From the NCBI GenBank assembly GCA_024639405.1, contig JAHEIL010000045.1, forward strand, positions 242,009 to 306,008: a stretch of DNA of 64,000 bases, in the 5' to 3' direction. A program made the position numbers and the translations under genes. A model generated the notes under the pieces. That model saw only the letters and a program-made list of their open reading frames with translations. It ran no database searches and was not told where the DNA came from. Below, in pieces: positions 26,390-37,117 of the stretch (position 1 is its first letter; every line of letters begins with the position of its first letter). Source of the DNA: Crocinitomicaceae bacterium (GTDB lineage Bacteria; Bacteroidota; Bacteroidia; Flavobacteriales_D; Crocinitomicaceae).

Positions 26390-28825
26390 ATGAAAATTTC
26401 ATACAATTGGTTAAAAAAATACGTTGATACTACGCTAACTGCTGAAGAGATCGGAGTTATCCTAACTGAAACTGGATTAGAAGTAGAAAGCGTAGAAAAA
26501 ATTGAAGCAATCAAAGGCGGGTTAGAAGGCGTAATTGTTGGCGAAGTTTTGACATGCGAAAAACACCCCGATGCAGATAAATTAAAAGTGACAACTGTTG
26601 CTTTAGGAACAGAAATCGTTCAAATTGTATGTGGCGCGCCGAATGTTGCTGCTGGACAAAAAGTTATTGTTGCAACTGTTGGATGTACAATTTACCCAAC
26701 GCCTGAAGAACCTTTAAAAATTAAAGTTTCAAAAATTAGAGGCGTTGAATCATTTGGAATGTTGTGTGCAGAAGATGAACTAGGTTTGGGGAAATCACAC
26801 GCTGGAATTCTTGTTTTAGATCCTGCTACACCAGTTGGAACAAAAGCTGCTCAGTTATTTGAATTAGAAGATGATTACCAACTAGAAATAGGATTAACAC
26901 CAAATCGAGCTGATGCAATGGGACACATTGGCGTTGCTCGTGACTTAATTGCTTATTTGAATTTTCACACAAAAAGCACGTTAACCTTAAAACTTCCTTC
27001 TGTTGAGCAATTTAAAGTTAACTCAACAAATTTACCGATTTCAATTGCTGTTGAAAACAGTGAGCTTTGTCCGCGTTACGTTGGATTAAGCATTGAAAAC
27101 ATTTCAGTAAAACCTTCACCTGCTTGGCTTCAAAATAGCTTGAGAGCTGTTGGGATTTCACCAATTAACAACGTTGTCGATTGTACAAATTATGTAATGC
27201 GTGAATTAGGAACGCCACTACATGCTTTTGACGCTGCTAAATTAAATGGGAAAATTGAAGTCAAAACTGCAAAAGAGGGTGCTAAGTTTACCACATTAGA
27301 TGGTGTTGAACGCACCTTATCTTCTTCCAATTTAATGATTACTAATGGTCAAGATGATTTATGCATTGCTGGTGTTTTTGGTGGATTAGAATCTGGAATT
27401 TCCAATGAAACGACAGCTACTTTTATTGAATCAGCTTATTTCAATCCTGTTTCTGTCAGAAAAACGGCAAAACAACATAATTTAAATACAGATGCAAGTT
27501 TTCGTTTTGAACGAGGGGTAGATCCAAATTTAACGGTTTATGCGTTGAAAAGAGTTGCTATGTTAATTCAAGAAGTTGCTGGTGGAGAAATTGCAATGAA
27601 TGTTGCAGAATACTATCCTGAAATAATAGAGAATAAAACCATTGAGTTTAATATAAACCGTTGCAATAAGTTAATTGGAACAGAAATTTCTAGCAGCGAT
27701 ATCAAATCAATTCTTACAAATTTAGACATTAAAATTTGTGCAGAAAAAGACGCGCAATTAACGCTTGAAATTCCTGCTTACCGAGTAGATGTAACACGTG
27801 AAGCCGATGTTATCGAAGAGGTGTTACGGATTTTTGGCTTCAACAATGTGCCACTTCCTGAAAAGTTAAATACTTCGGTTCCTACCTCTCAAAAGCCTGA
27901 TGTTGAAAAAGTACAACATGCGATTGCAGAAATGTTGGTTGGAAAAGGAATGTATGAATTATTGAATAATTCATTGACATCATCAGACTACGTTGAAAAA
28001 TTAGGTGGAGATCGATTTAAGTCTGAACAAAATGTGGAATTATTAAATCCACTCAGTTTGGAATTAAACGTGATGCGACAATCGTTAATTTTCAATACAT
28101 TAGAAGTTGTTGCCCACAATCAAAATAGACAGCATCCCGATTTAAAATTATTTGAATTTGGAAAAGTTTACCATAAATATTCAAGTGGTTATTCAGAGAA
28201 CAAACGCTTAATTTTAGTATTAACAGGGAAAAAAGAACAAGAAACTTGGAACAGTTCTAAAGAAACAGTCACATTTTATTCTTTGAAAGGATTGGTAAAC
28301 GCCTTGTTTAGTCGCCTTGGCTTACAACAACTCATTACAGAAAACGCAATAAAAAATAGCATTTTACAAGACGGTGTTCAACTTTCCATTTTGAAACAAA
28401 AAGTAGGAGAAATTGGATGGGTAACAGCTGCAAGCAAAAAACACTTTGGCATTAAAAATGATGTGTTTGTTGCTGATTTAGACTGGGATGCAATCATTGA
28501 TTGCTTGAAGTTTGTGAAAATCAACTACAGCGAATTACCTAAAACATTTATGGTACGAAGAGATTATTCATTGTTACTGGATAATGCCGTTCAATTTTCT
28601 GAAATCGAAGCTATTGCCCGAAATTGTGATAAGAAAATACTCAAAGAAATTGGTTTGTTTGATGTTTACGAAGGGAAGAATCTAGAAGAAGGGAAAAAAT
28701 CATATGCTGTTTCTTTTCAATTTCAAGATGCTGAAAATACTTTAAAAGACAATCAGATTGATGCCATTATGGAGAAAATTAGGATTGAATTAGCCCAACA
28801 ATTAAATGCTCAATTACGCGAATGA
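26390..28825 (+). CDS. pheT: Phenylalanine-tRNA ligase beta subunit
   Basis: The 811-residue protein has the normal length for bacterial PheT. It starts with the B1 domain ([13 protein letters not shown]), then an EMAP-II-like tRNA-binding segment ([21 protein letters not shown], about residues 47-67), the B3/B4 editing domain, the B5 helix-turn-helix-like domain, the core and a C-terminal anticodon-binding FDX-ACB domain ([13 protein letters not shown]). It charges tRNA-Phe with PheS, whose gene is not in the window. The msrB start overlaps its stop by four bases (ATGA). Confidence 0.95.
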   Translation: MKISYNWLKKYVDTTLTAEEIGVILTETGLEVESVEKIEAIKGGLEGVIVGEVLTCEKHPDADKLKVTTVALGTEIVQIVCGAPNVAAGQKVIVATVGCTIYPTPEEPLKIKVSKIRGVESFGMLCAEDELGLGKSHAGILVLDPATPVGTKAAQLFELEDDYQLEIGLTPNRADAMGHIGVARDLIAYLNFHTKSTLTLKLPSVEQFKVNSTNLPISIAVENSELCPRYVGLSIENISVKPSPAWLQNSLRAVGISPINNVVDCTNYVMRELGTPLHAFDAAKLNGKIEVKTAKEGAKFTTLDGVERTLSSSNLMITNGQDDLCIAGVFGGLESGISNETTATFIESAYFNPVSVRKTAKQHNLNTDASFRFERGVDPNLTVYALKRVAMLIQEVAGGEIAMNVAEYYPEIIENKTIEFNINRCNKLIGTEISSSDIKSILTNLDIKICAEKDAQLTLEIPAYRVDVTREADVIEEVLRIFGFNNVPLPEKLNTSVPTSQKPDVEKVQHAIAEMLVGKGMYELLNNSLTSSDYVEKLGGDRFKSEQNVELLNPLSLELNVMRQSLIFNTLEVVAHNQNRQHPDLKLFEFGKVYHKYSSGYSENKRLILVLTGKKEQETWNSSKETVTFYSLKGLVNALFSRLGLQQLITENAIKNSILQDGVQLSILKQKVGEIGWVTAASKKHFGIKNDVFVADLDWDAIIDCLKFVKINYSELPKTFMVRRDYSLLLDNAVQFSEIEAIARNCDKKILKEIGLFDVYEGKNLEEGKKSYAVSFQFQDAENTLKDNQIDAIMEKIRIELAQQLNAQLRE

Positions 28826-29286
28826 TGAAACTTTTATTCAATTTACTTGTTTTAACTTTTCTAACTGCTTGTCAAGCACAAGTGGAACACAAAACCAGTA
28901 TAATTAAAACAAAAATGGATTCAACGAACTTCAATAAATTATCGCAACAAGAAGAATACGTAATCGTTCACAAAGGAACTGATCGCCCATTTACCGGCGA
29001 TTATTACGATAAAAAAGATGAAGGTACATACACATGTAGAAGATGCAATACTCCTTTGTATCGTTCTTCAGATAAATTTGATTCACATTGTGGTTGGCCT
29101 AGTTTTGATGACGAAATTGAAGGAGCTGTAGTTCGTGTTCCAGATCAAGATGGCATGCGTACAGAAATCATTTGCGCAAATTGTAAAGGACATTTAGGTC
29201 ATGTCTTTTTAGGCGAGGGTTTTACCAATAAAGAAACGCGTCATTGTGTAAACACAAGTTCGTTGTTGTTCGTTCCTAAAAAATAA
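28822..29286 (+). CDS. msrB: Lipoprotein peptide-methionine (R)-S-oxide reductase
   Basis: The 154-residue protein has the MsrB signature: zinc ligands CRRC (C72, C75) and CANC (C118, C121), [11 protein letters not shown] and the catalytic C142 in RHCVNTSSL. It reduces methionine-R-sulfoxide in proteins. Its N-terminus is a lipoprotein signal peptide with lipobox LTAC (Cys17), so it should be anchored in the periplasmic or outer-membrane leaflet and protect envelope proteins. The reported start ATG 28822 is followed by a second ATG; both keep the signal. Its stop is one base from the convergent aminotransferase stop. Confidence 0.93.
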   Translation: MMKLLFNLLVLTFLTACQAQVEHKTSIIKTKMDSTNFNKLSQQEEYVIVHKGTDRPFTGDYYDKKDEGTYTCRRCNTPLYRSSDKFDSHCGWPSFDDEIEGAVVRVPDQDGMRTEIICANCKGHLGHVFLGEGFTNKETRHCVNTSSLLFVPKK

Positions 29287-29287
29287 G

Positions 29288-30472
29288 TTAGGCAGTTTCT
29301 TTGATTGCTTCTATGATTATTGTCCCAGCTTTTACGATTTCTTCTTCCGAAATATTTAATGGCGGAGAAAGTCTAAAACTATACGGGTGAGAAAGGAACC
29401 AAAAACTAATCAATCCTTTTTCCAAACAAGCATTTACTACTTTTTCGACGCGTTCAAACGATTCCATGTCAAATGCAAACATCATTCCAGCTCTACGTAT
29501 TTCTTTAATTTCATCGCTTTGACCTATAATAGAAGCTAACAATGCCCCTAATCGTTCCACTTCATTGAAGTCTATTTCTGAAGTTAATACTTCTAAAAAA
29601 GCATTGGCACTTGCACAAACCAACGGGTGTCCTCCAAATGTTGTAATGTGTCCCAACATAGGATTGTAAGTAAATTCCCACAAATTTTCATGTGATGAAA
29701 CAACTGCTCCAATTGGCAAACCACCACCTAATGCTTTCCCCAAGGCTAATACATCAGGTACAACTTGGAATTTTTCAAAGGCAAAAACTGAACCTGTTCT
29801 TCCCATGCCACATTGAATTTCATCGAATATCAACAAAGCACCTACCTCATCGCAACGTTTGCGCAAAGCAACTAAAAATTCTTTTGAAGGCACACGAACA
29901 CCTGCATCTCCTTGAACCGTTTCGATTAAGACGCCAGCAGTTTTTGTGCTTATTTGAGATAAATCTTCAATTGAATTATGTTGGAGAAAACGAACATCCG
30001 GCAACAAAGGTCGAAACGCTTGTTTCTTCACTTCATTTCCTGAAACACTCATAGATCCATGTGTGCTTCCGTGGTACGAACCTCTGAATGAAACCAATTC
30101 TGATCGTCCTGTAACTCGTTTAACTAATTTCAAGGATGCTTCAATTGCTTCCGTCCCAGAATTTACTGCGTATACACAATTGAGTTTTTCGGGCAATAAA
30201 GACGTTAGTTTTCGAGCAAAAGCTAAAGGCGCATCTTGAATGAATTCTCCATACACCATGACATGTAAATGCTTATCTGCTTGATTTTTAATTGCGGAAA
30301 TGATCTTCGGGTGGCCGTGTCCTAGATTGTTCACTGCCACACCTGAAATCATATCCATATATGCTTTTCCAGATTTATCGTAAATATAAATCCCTTCTGC
30401 TCGTTCAACGTCAATCAAATAAGGAAATTGATTTGTTTGACCCAGCTTTTGGATGAAATCTTTTTTCCTCAT
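29288..30472 (-). CDS. Class III (ornithine/acetylornithine-type) aminotransferase
   Basis: The 394-residue protein has YAVNSGTEAIEASLKLVKRVTG for PLP phosphate binding, the FDEIQCGMGRTG aspartate block, and the Schiff-base lysine K246 in LALGKALGGGLPIG. This is the class III PLP family (ornithine, acetylornithine, GABA or taurine aminotransferases). The donor is unclear. It follows the transketolase C-subunit gene after nine bases and could be co-transcribed. Confidence 0.88.
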   Translation of the reverse strand: MRKKDFIQKLGQTNQFPYLIDVERAEGIYIYDKSGKAYMDMISGVAVNNLGHGHPKIISAIKNQADKHLHVMVYGEFIQDAPLAFARKLTSLLPEKLNCVYAVNSGTEAIEASLKLVKRVTGRSELVSFRGSYHGSTHGSMSVSGNEVKKQAFRPLLPDVRFLQHNSIEDLSQISTKTAGVLIETVQGDAGVRVPSKEFLVALRKRCDEVGALLIFDEIQCGMGRTGSVFAFEKFQVVPDVLALGKALGGGLPIGAVVSSHENLWEFTYNPMLGHITTFGGHPLVCASANAFLEVLTSEIDFNEVERLGALLASIIGQSDEIKEIRRAGMMFAFDMESFERVEKVVNACLEKGLISFWFLSHPYSFRLSPPLNISEEEIVKAGTIIIEAIKETA

Positions 30473-30481
30473 TTCCTTTAT

Positions 30482-31435
30482 TTATTTTTTACGGCTGATT
30501 GCTTTCAACGCTGCGTCTACAACATTTTGTGTATCAATTCCGTATTTCGTCATCAATTCCATTGGTGTACCACTTTCACCGAAAGAATCATTTACAGCAA
30601 CATACTCTTGCGGAGAAGGCATGTGTTGCGCTAAAACTTGAGCAACAGAATCACCTAATCCACCATTTGCCATGTGTTCTTCAGCTGTTACAACACAACC
30701 TGTTTTACCAACAGATTTCAAAATTGCTTGAACATCCAAGGGTTTAATTGTGTGCATATTGATTAATTCTACAGATACGCCTTGTGCTTCTAAAATTTGG
30801 ATTGCTTCAATAGATTTCCAAACTAAATGGCCACAAGCAATGATTGTAACATCTGTACCTTCTTGTAAAACATCACCTTTACCGATTACAAATTTAGCAT
30901 CTGGTTTAACGAAAATTGGCATCACTGGACGACCAAAACGCAAATAAACAGGACCATTATGATCAGCAATCGCAATCGTTGCTTGTTTCGTTTGGTTGAA
31001 ATCTGCAGGAACAACAACTGTAATGTTTGGCAACATTTTCATCATTCCTATATCTTCCAAAATTTGATGCGTTGCACCATCTTCACCCAATGTTAAACCA
31101 GCATGCGATGCACAGATTTTGACATTTTTTTGAGAATATGCGACCGATTGACGAATTTGATCATAGACACGACCTGTTGAAAAATTGGCAAAAGTTCCTG
31201 TAAAAGGAATTTTACCACCAATTGTCATACCTGCAGCCATTCCAATCATGTTTGCTTCAGCAATTCCTGTTTGAAAGAAACGATCTGGATTTTCATTTTT
31301 AAAGGCATCCATTTTTAACGAACCAATTAAATCAGCACACAATGCAACTACATTTTCATTTGTTCTTCCTAATTCTGCTAAACCTTCACCAAATCCACTT
31401 CGTGTGTCTTTGTTTCCTAAAATTTCAAACTCCAT
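30482..31435 (-). CDS. Transketolase C-terminal subunit
   Basis: The 317-residue protein corresponds to the C-terminal half of transketolase (pyrimidine-binding and C-terminal domains): [42 protein letters not shown] and [20 protein letters not shown]. The conserved Glu (GIAEANM) activates thiamine diphosphate. It works with the N-terminal subunit encoded at 32795-33634 in the pentose phosphate pathway. Unusually, a VWA gene lies between the two subunit genes. Confidence 0.93.
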   Translation of the reverse strand: MEFEILGNKDTRSGFGEGLAELGRTNENVVALCADLIGSLKMDAFKNENPDRFFQTGIAEANMIGMAAGMTIGGKIPFTGTFANFSTGRVYDQIRQSVAYSQKNVKICASHAGLTLGEDGATHQILEDIGMMKMLPNITVVVPADFNQTKQATIAIADHNGPVYLRFGRPVMPIFVKPDAKFVIGKGDVLQEGTDVTIIACGHLVWKSIEAIQILEAQGVSVELINMHTIKPLDVQAILKSVGKTGCVVTAEEHMANGGLGDSVAQVLAQHMPSPQEYVAVNDSFGESGTPMELMTKYGIDTQNVVDAALKAISRKK

Positions 31436-31436
31436 A

Positions 31437-32789
31437 TTAAATTGTTATTGATGTTTTTTTATTTCCATTTATTCTAAAATCAACCTCTCTAGTTGTAAGT
31501 GTTGATTTACTGTTTTTTGAGCGATAAATAATTTTATACGCTCCAGGCTGCAATTGAATCGTTTCGTTTTTTTGAGCTGAATTGATGTTGCATACCCATT
31601 CTAATTCATTGTTTGTTGTGCGTGTAAAAATCTGCCCAACGACTGCGTTAGCAGTTTGATATGTAAAAAAGCCAGGTGCAGGAATATCGATTGTTGTTGT
31701 TGAATATTGTGTAACATCTATACTCTTGTAAATCCGAGGCAATGTCAACACTTCAATATCATACTTACCAATTAAATATTTTTCTACACTGTTTATTTTT
31801 TGAACATTTAATGTAGCAGTTTTACCATTCTGTAACACGCGAGCTTCGACAAAATATGGCTTTGTGGCATCTGAAAAACGAATATTAATAAATCCTTGCG
31901 GAACATCTACTGGAATAATCGTGTGCGCATTTTTTTTAATTGAAACATTCTTTACTTCAACAGGTGGTATCGTGTTGACAACTAAATCATATTTAACAGA
32001 AGGATCTAAAATTAACGTATCTGGATTTCCAAATCTGTTAAAAGTATGTTCAAAAGCGTATTTCAACTTTTTAGTTCCTGCTTCATACATAAAAAAGCTG
32101 ACATCTGTTTCCTTTGGATTTTTAGCTAAATCGTTCAAATTGACTTGCGCAGTAGTATTTAACAATGCTTTTTGAATCACATTTTTTAAAACTGTCTCAA
32201 ATGATTCAGCTGTTTCAGCATCAGCATACGTTCCTATACAATTAAATTTATCCAAATAGGACAAATCCATTCCCAAACCAATCACAAAAGGGGTAACTTT
32301 TACGTCTTTATCTTTTAATTTTTTAGCGATTATACACGGGTCATTGTCACACGCTTCTAATCCATCTGTAATTAATATAATGATGTTGCGCGATTTTGAA
32401 GTAGGAAAATCTCCTGCAGCAGCTTCCAATGAGCGAGCAATTGGTGTAGTCCCTTTTGCTTCAATCGATCGAATTCTACTTTTTATTTTATCGTTATTCC
32501 CTGCTGAAAAAGGCACTTCCAATTTTGTGTCATTACAATCTTGATACGTTGCTGTAATTGGAGATTGGTGGCCATATACACGCAAAGCTAATTCTAAGTT
32601 TGGAACATCTTTTAAGCTATCAACTGTTTGAACCAACAAATCTTTTGCTGCATCAATTCGCGTTTGCTGCCCCCATTTTGCATTCATACTATTAGAAGCA
32701 TCTAAAATAAATAAGATGCGTGTCAATTCTGTCTGCCCAAAAGCAAAAGAATTAGTACCTAAAAACAGTATGAATAAAAACTTTTTCAA
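31437..32789 (-). CDS. Secreted VWA-domain protein inside the transketolase operon
   Basis: The 450-residue protein starts with a signal peptide ([18 protein letters not shown]) followed by a VWA domain with the MIDAS motif DASNSMNAK (D30, S32, S34), then [15 protein letters not shown] and [14 protein letters not shown]. The C-terminal half is beta-rich with repeated [15 protein letters not shown] segments. No ATG is available before the signal peptide, so TTG 32789 is taken as start, five bases after the transketolase N-subunit stop. It is one base from the C-subunit start. VWA domains mediate metal-dependent protein contacts; the partner is unknown. A link to the metabolic neighbours is only inference. 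Confidence 0.82.
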   Translation of the reverse strand: MKKFLFILFLGTNSFAFGQTELTRILFILDASNSMNAKWGQQTRIDAAKDLLVQTVDSLKDVPNLELALRVYGHQSPITATYQDCNDTKLEVPFSAGNNDKIKSRIRSIEAKGTTPIARSLEAAAGDFPTSKSRNIIILITDGLEACDNDPCIIAKKLKDKDVKVTPFVIGLGMDLSYLDKFNCIGTYADAETAESFETVLKNVIQKALLNTTAQVNLNDLAKNPKETDVSFFMYEAGTKKLKYAFEHTFNRFGNPDTLILDPSVKYDLVVNTIPPVEVKNVSIKKNAHTIIPVDVPQGFINIRFSDATKPYFVEARVLQNGKTATLNVQKINSVEKYLIGKYDIEVLTLPRIYKSIDVTQYSTTTIDIPAPGFFTYQTANAVVGQIFTRTTNNELEWVCNINSAQKNETIQLQPGAYKIIYRSKNSKSTLTTREVDFRINGNKKTSITI

Positions 32790-32794
32790 CTGAA

Positions 32795-33634
32795 TTAATA
32801 ATCGCCCAATGTTTCTTCTAATTGTCCTAGTGCATTCGCCAATTGCTCAGGATTTGGAGCAACTCCATGCCATTTATGAGACCCAACCATGAAATCAACA
32901 CCTTGACCCATTTCAGTTTTCATGATAATTACAACAGGTTTACCATTTCCACATAAACTATGCGCTTTTTCCATTGTTGCTTTCATGGCATCGAAATCGT
33001 GACCATTCATTTCTAATACTTGCCAACCAAATGCAGCCCATTTTCCTGCTAAATCTCCCAATGACAATACATCTTCAACATCGCCATCAATTTGACGACC
33101 GTTATAGTCAATAGTTGCAATTAAATTATCAACTTTATAAGCTGCCGCATACATTGCTGCTTCCCAAATTTGTCCTTCTTGTAATTCACCATCGCCATGT
33201 AAACAATAAACAATACGATCGTCGTTGTTCATTTTCTTTACACGCGCAGCTCCGATTGCAACAGACAACCCTTGACCCAACGAACCTGAAGCCATTCTAA
33301 TTCCTGGTAATTTTTTATCAGTAGAAGGGTGACCTTGCAATTTACTTGATAATTTTCTAAACGTTCCTAAATCAGCAACTGGAAAATAACCTGCACGCGC
33401 TAAAACGCTGTACCAAACTGGAGAAATATGTCCATTTGACAAGAAGAATAAATCCTCTCCTTTTCCGTCCATTGTGAACTCCGTTGAGTGCTTCATTGTA
33501 TCAAAATACAACATGGTTAAAAAATCAGCACAACCTAATGACCCTCCTGGGTGACCTGAATTTACGCCAGCAACCATGCGAACAATATCTCTTCTTACTT
33601 GGGATGAAATGCGCTGCAATTCCTTTGTTTCCAT
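32795..33634 (-). CDS. Transketolase N-terminal subunit
   Basis: The 279-residue protein has the thiamine-binding GHPGGSLGCADFL, LSNGHISPVWYSVLARAGYF, and HGDGELQEGQIWEAAMYAA (GDG...N-type motif with DYNGRQIDG). It is the diphosphate-binding half of transketolase. ATG 33634 is the start. A longer TTG frame at 33667 lies inside the promoter box at 33665-33672 and is excluded. It is the first gene of a four-gene minus-strand unit (N-subunit, VWA, C-subunit, aminotransferase). Confidence 0.93.
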   Translation of the reverse strand: METKELQRISSQVRRDIVRMVAGVNSGHPGGSLGCADFLTMLYFDTMKHSTEFTMDGKGEDLFFLSNGHISPVWYSVLARAGYFPVADLGTFRKLSSKLQGHPSTDKKLPGIRMASGSLGQGLSVAIGAARVKKMNNDDRIVYCLHGDGELQEGQIWEAAMYAAAYKVDNLIATIDYNGRQIDGDVEDVLSLGDLAGKWAAFGWQVLEMNGHDFDAMKATMEKAHSLCGNGKPVVIIMKTEMGQGVDFMVGSHKWHGVAPNPEQLANALGQLEETLGDY

Positions 33635-33664
33635 ACTTCGTGTTTTTTCTTGAAAATTATAGGG

Positions 33665-33672
33665 CAAATTTA
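33665..33672 (-). promoter_or_regulatory. -7 box TAAATTTG of the transketolase operon
   Basis: An exact TAnnTTTG match on the minus strand, 30 bases before ATG 33634. A TTG at 33697-33699 lies 24 bases upstream, slightly long for a -33 element. Confidence 0.55.
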
Positions 33673-33773
33673 AGTTATATTCTTTACTTTAGCTGACAAT
33701 AAAATGAACAGTTATCCCCAAATGCAACTTTTTTTAAACAATTTGGGTCTTAACTCTATAAAAACAAAAAACT

Positions 33774-34148
33774 ATGAAAACTGCATTTATTCTGTTATTT
33801 AGTGTTCTTATTTCATCCTTTTCTTATTCTCAAGACTATGATAAAAGATTGGAGAAATTGTATTCAGTAGAAGAATTAACTGCTATGCAAAAAGAAAATC
33901 CAGCAAAAATTGTTGTACTCAATTATGCATTAGACAATGCGGTTTACACCTTAGATTTACCATTGGAGAAAAAAAGTGAATTTACTGAAAGTATAAATTA
34001 TGATTTCAAGAAAAAACCTAACTTTATTGAATTAGGTTTAAAAATTGAAAATCAAAATCAGTATTTTAGAATTAATGGTTCTGAGAAAATTTTAGTTATT
34101 AAATCAGAATACCTATTGAATTACGAATTAAAAAACATGAAAAAATGA
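33774..34148 (+). CDS. Small secreted protein coupled to the CUB/P-domain gene
   Basis: The 124-residue protein has a signal peptide (KTAFILLFSVLISSFSYSQ) and a short body with LYSVEELTAMQKENPAKIVVLNYALDNAVYTL (in parts) and no recognised domain. Its stop overlaps the start of the 966-residue secreted protein by four bases (ATGA), so the two are translated together. A helper or partner role for the large surface protein is inference. The pairing of a small secreted protein directly before a large gliding-associated surface protein is common in Bacteroidota. Confidence 0.65.
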   Translation: MKTAFILLFSVLISSFSYSQDYDKRLEKLYSVEELTAMQKENPAKIVVLNYALDNAVYTLDLPLEKKSEFTESINYDFKKKPNFIELGLKIENQNQYFRINGSEKILVIKSEYLLNYELKNMKK

Positions 34149-37045
34149 AATTCAAAATAATTATACTTTTACTTGCGTTTTTTGTTGGATCTTTTTCTTA
34201 CGCTCAAATGGTTACTATGGGCGATGCAGGATTTCCTCAATCGAACCCTATGAACTGTGCAACTTTTGGTGTTGGTGCTACGAATTTTCAAAGCCCTGGT
34301 CAAGGAGGGAATTATCCAGCTAATTATAACGACACCATTACATTTTGTCCAGATTTAAATTTAGGGACAAAAGCAACCGTAACATTTGGTATTAATACTG
34401 GCCTTTCTTTTGATGTTCATGGGTCTGATTTTATCCGTGTTTATGACGGGCCATCAACTGCTTCGCCATTGTTAGGTGTACATAATAGTACAACAGATCC
34501 TAATGGCTTTACGCACACTGCTTCATGGAATAATCCCTCAGGATGTTTGACCATTGTGTTTATTTCCAATGGAAGTAATCAAGGAGCAGGTTGGGTAGCT
34601 AATGTTTCCTGTGGTAATCAATTTCAGCCCTTTGAAATGCATTTAGAAGCATATGTAAATGGTTCTACAACAAACGCATTAAACCCTGCCGACACAGGAT
34701 ATGTTGATATTTGTTTTGGAGACAGTGTGTTATTTGTTGCCAAACCTATTTTCCCATATTCTGAAGAAACAACTGGTTTTGGGTATTCACAAAACATTAA
34801 TTCAACTGTTAATGTTTCTTGGAATATAACTGGAAGTACTTGGACTTATCCAAATAATGATTCAATTTGGTACACGCCACAAACAAGAGCTGGGTTTTTG
34901 GTATCGTTAAAGTTAACAGATCAATTTCCTCAATCATCTACATTGTATGCGAAAATTCGGGTTTCTCAAATTCCATTATTTACTGAAACTGGCCCAGTGG
35001 ATTCTGCCTTTTGTTTAGGGGCTCAAACAAATTTAATAGGTGGTGTGACCCCAACTGATACTGCAGGAATTGTTATTCCTCCTGGATCATTCCAGTTAGG
35101 AGGAGCACTCGCTGGTTTAACGTATTTACCTGATGGTTCTGGTCTTCAATACCAAGCGCCAATTCAAATTACAGGATTTCCTGCTGGAAGTACGATTCAA
35201 AATGCGCAATCTTTGAACAAGGTGTACATTAATATGGAACATTCTTATGCTGGAGATTTAGAAATCTGGCTAAAATGTCCAACTGGACTAATTGTGCCTT
35301 TAGTTAACTCATATAGCCCTGGTTACATACCTGGAGGAATGGGTGGTGGAACAACTTATTTAGGCGACCCTATTGATGATCTTGGAGGTGGTGGACCTGG
35401 AGCTGGTTGGAGTTATTATTTTAGCTCTGTTTTTAATACCATTGGAACAATGGCAACAAACTGGACAAACACAGTTCCAATTTCAATAGCTTCTGGTAAC
35501 TATGCAACTGGAAACTCCGTTGATCCAATTGACACGTATTCACCTGAAATTTCATTTTCAAATTTTACGGGATGTCCTGTTAATGGTACATGGACAATTT
35601 ATGTTCAAGATAATTTAGGCGCAGATGATGGTTATATTTTTGAATGGGGTCTATTTTTTGATGCTTCTTATTTCCCTGGTCTGGGACAATATACAAATTA
35701 TGTTGTCTCTGATTATTGGACAGCAGATCCGACAATTATTTCTAATCAAAATGATACTTCCATTGTGATTCTACCAACTACTATAGGTTTCCAAAACTAT
35801 ACCTATAATATAACAGATAATTTTGGTTGTTCATATGATACAACCGTTCAAGTTTTTGTGCAAGGATTACCAACTATTTTTGATGACACAATTGGTTGCG
35901 ATCTTAAATTTCAAGCAGCTAATACAATTGCTTTTTCTGGTGGAGTTTGGTCAACAACTGCTCCTCAAATTTCATTCACACCTAATAATACTGCTATGAA
36001 TCCTTTGATTAATGCTACTGTACCCGGAACATATACCGTCAGTTTTACGGATAATGAATGCCAGCAAACATCTACTGCAACGATTACTTTCCCAGATGTA
36101 CCAACTATATTCAATGATTCATCGATGTGCAGTTTGAGTTATCAAGTAGCCAATACAGATGCATTTACAACAGGAGGAGTTTGGACCGCTTCTTCTCCAA
36201 ATATATCTTTTAGTCCAAGCAATACAACTCTTAATCCAACAATTATTGCTAATTCAACTGGTAATTACATCATTACTTTCACTGATAATGTGTGTCAAAA
36301 TTCAACATCTTCCACGTTGGTAATGATAGTTCCTCCTGCAATATTTGATGATACAACTATTTGTAATGAAACAATGCAAGTTGCAAATACCGTTTCATTT
36401 GACGGAGGAAATTGGTCATCTTTAAATCCTAATATTAGTTTTAATCCATCCAATGGAAGCAATCCGCAAATTACAATTCCTGGACCAGGAACTTACACTG
36501 TAACTTTTACAGATAATATGTGTAACTTGTCGGTTTCTTCCGATATTACTTTAACTGCTGCAATAAATACAACTATTGATGATGCAACAATTTGTATTGG
36601 CTCTGATTATACAATTACAGCTTCAAGTTCACCCGGAATTACAGGATATACTTGGAGCAATGGTGCTACAGGTCAAAGCATCACTGTTAATCAAGGTGGA
36701 ACATATACTGTTACAGCAACAAGTGCTTGTGGAACATCTTCAGATGATGCAATTATTACAGAAGAATCTTGTTCATTAGAAGCTCCGAATGTCATTGTTT
36801 TATCATCTGAAGCTGGAAACAATTTCTTTTTCGTTAAATTCAATGGTGTTAGCACGTTCAAATGTTCAATTTTGAATCGTTGGGGCAATCTAGTTTATGA
36901 ATACATTGACCCAGCTGGAAAATGGAATGGTAAGAATCAAAGTGGTGAAACAGTTGAAGATGGTACTTATTTTTACCATATAGAAGGTACATTCAATGGT
37001 GGAAAAGAATTCGAAAAAGATGGATTTGTAGAAGTTCGTCATTAA
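34145..37045 (+). CDS. Large CUB and P-domain surface protein, gliding-type sorting domain
   Basis: The 966-residue protein has a signal peptide, a CUB-like domain (about residues 30-155, ending GWVANVSCG), a proprotein-convertase-P-like domain (about 335-500; AGDLEIWLKCPTG, GTWTIYVQDNLGADDGYIFEWGL), three repeats of about 77 residues opening with TIFDD/TIFND/AIFDD, an Ig-like GYTWSNGATGQSITV block, and a gliding-motility-associated C-terminal domain (type B sorting; SILNRWGNLVYEY, GTYFYHIEG, KDGFVEVRH). It is probably exported by the type IX system. An adhesin or protease-associated surface role fits but is inferred. Confidence 0.85.
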   Translation: MKFKIIILLLAFFVGSFSYAQMVTMGDAGFPQSNPMNCATFGVGATNFQSPGQGGNYPANYNDTITFCPDLNLGTKATVTFGINTGLSFDVHGSDFIRVYDGPSTASPLLGVHNSTTDPNGFTHTASWNNPSGCLTIVFISNGSNQGAGWVANVSCGNQFQPFEMHLEAYVNGSTTNALNPADTGYVDICFGDSVLFVAKPIFPYSEETTGFGYSQNINSTVNVSWNITGSTWTYPNNDSIWYTPQTRAGFLVSLKLTDQFPQSSTLYAKIRVSQIPLFTETGPVDSAFCLGAQTNLIGGVTPTDTAGIVIPPGSFQLGGALAGLTYLPDGSGLQYQAPIQITGFPAGSTIQNAQSLNKVYINMEHSYAGDLEIWLKCPTGLIVPLVNSYSPGYIPGGMGGGTTYLGDPIDDLGGGGPGAGWSYYFSSVFNTIGTMATNWTNTVPISIASGNYATGNSVDPIDTYSPEISFSNFTGCPVNGTWTIYVQDNLGADDGYIFEWGLFFDASYFPGLGQYTNYVVSDYWTADPTIISNQNDTSIVILPTTIGFQNYTYNITDNFGCSYDTTVQVFVQGLPTIFDDTIGCDLKFQAANTIAFSGGVWSTTAPQISFTPNNTAMNPLINATVPGTYTVSFTDNECQQTSTATITFPDVPTIFNDSSMCSLSYQVANTDAFTTGGVWTASSPNISFSPSNTTLNPTIIANSTGNYIITFTDNVCQNSTSSTLVMIVPPAIFDDTTICNETMQVANTVSFDGGNWSSLNPNISFNPSNGSNPQITIPGPGTYTVTFTDNMCNLSVSSDITLTAAINTTIDDATICIGSDYTITASSSPGITGYTWSNGATGQSITVNQGGTYTVTATSACGTSSDDAIITEESCSLEAPNVIVLSSEAGNNFFFVKFNGVSTFKCSILNRWGNLVYEYIDPAGKWNGKNQSGETVEDGTYFYHIEGTFNGGKEFEKDGFVEVRH
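35863..36560 (+). repeat. Three tandem protein repeats of about 77 codons
   Basis: Within the CUB/P-domain gene, three units (starting near 35863, 36098 and 36329) share the pattern xIFDDT...C...(Q)VANT...GGxW...NISFxPxN...NP...GTYTVTFTDNxC. They diverge at nucleotide level, so they arose by old duplication. Confidence 0.8.
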
Positions 37046-37065
37046 TTTCAATTAAATAGATTATG

Positions 37066-37096
37066 GAGCGGTGCAGATTTGTACCGCTCTTTTTTT
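37066..37096 (+). terminator. Terminator after the CUB/P-domain gene
   Basis: A 7-bp stem GAGCGGT/ACCGCTC with a 10-base loop, followed by seven T. The near-match promoter box TACTTTCG of the GAPDH gene starts two bases after the T run. Confidence 0.85.
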
Positions 37097-37117
37097 GTAC
37101 TTTCGTAAAAAAATAAA

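Noticed and set aside
33635..33667. Longer transketolase N-subunit frame starting with TTG at 33667
   Set aside because: The start would lie within the -7 promoter box at 33665-33672, so it could not be transcribed from that promoter.
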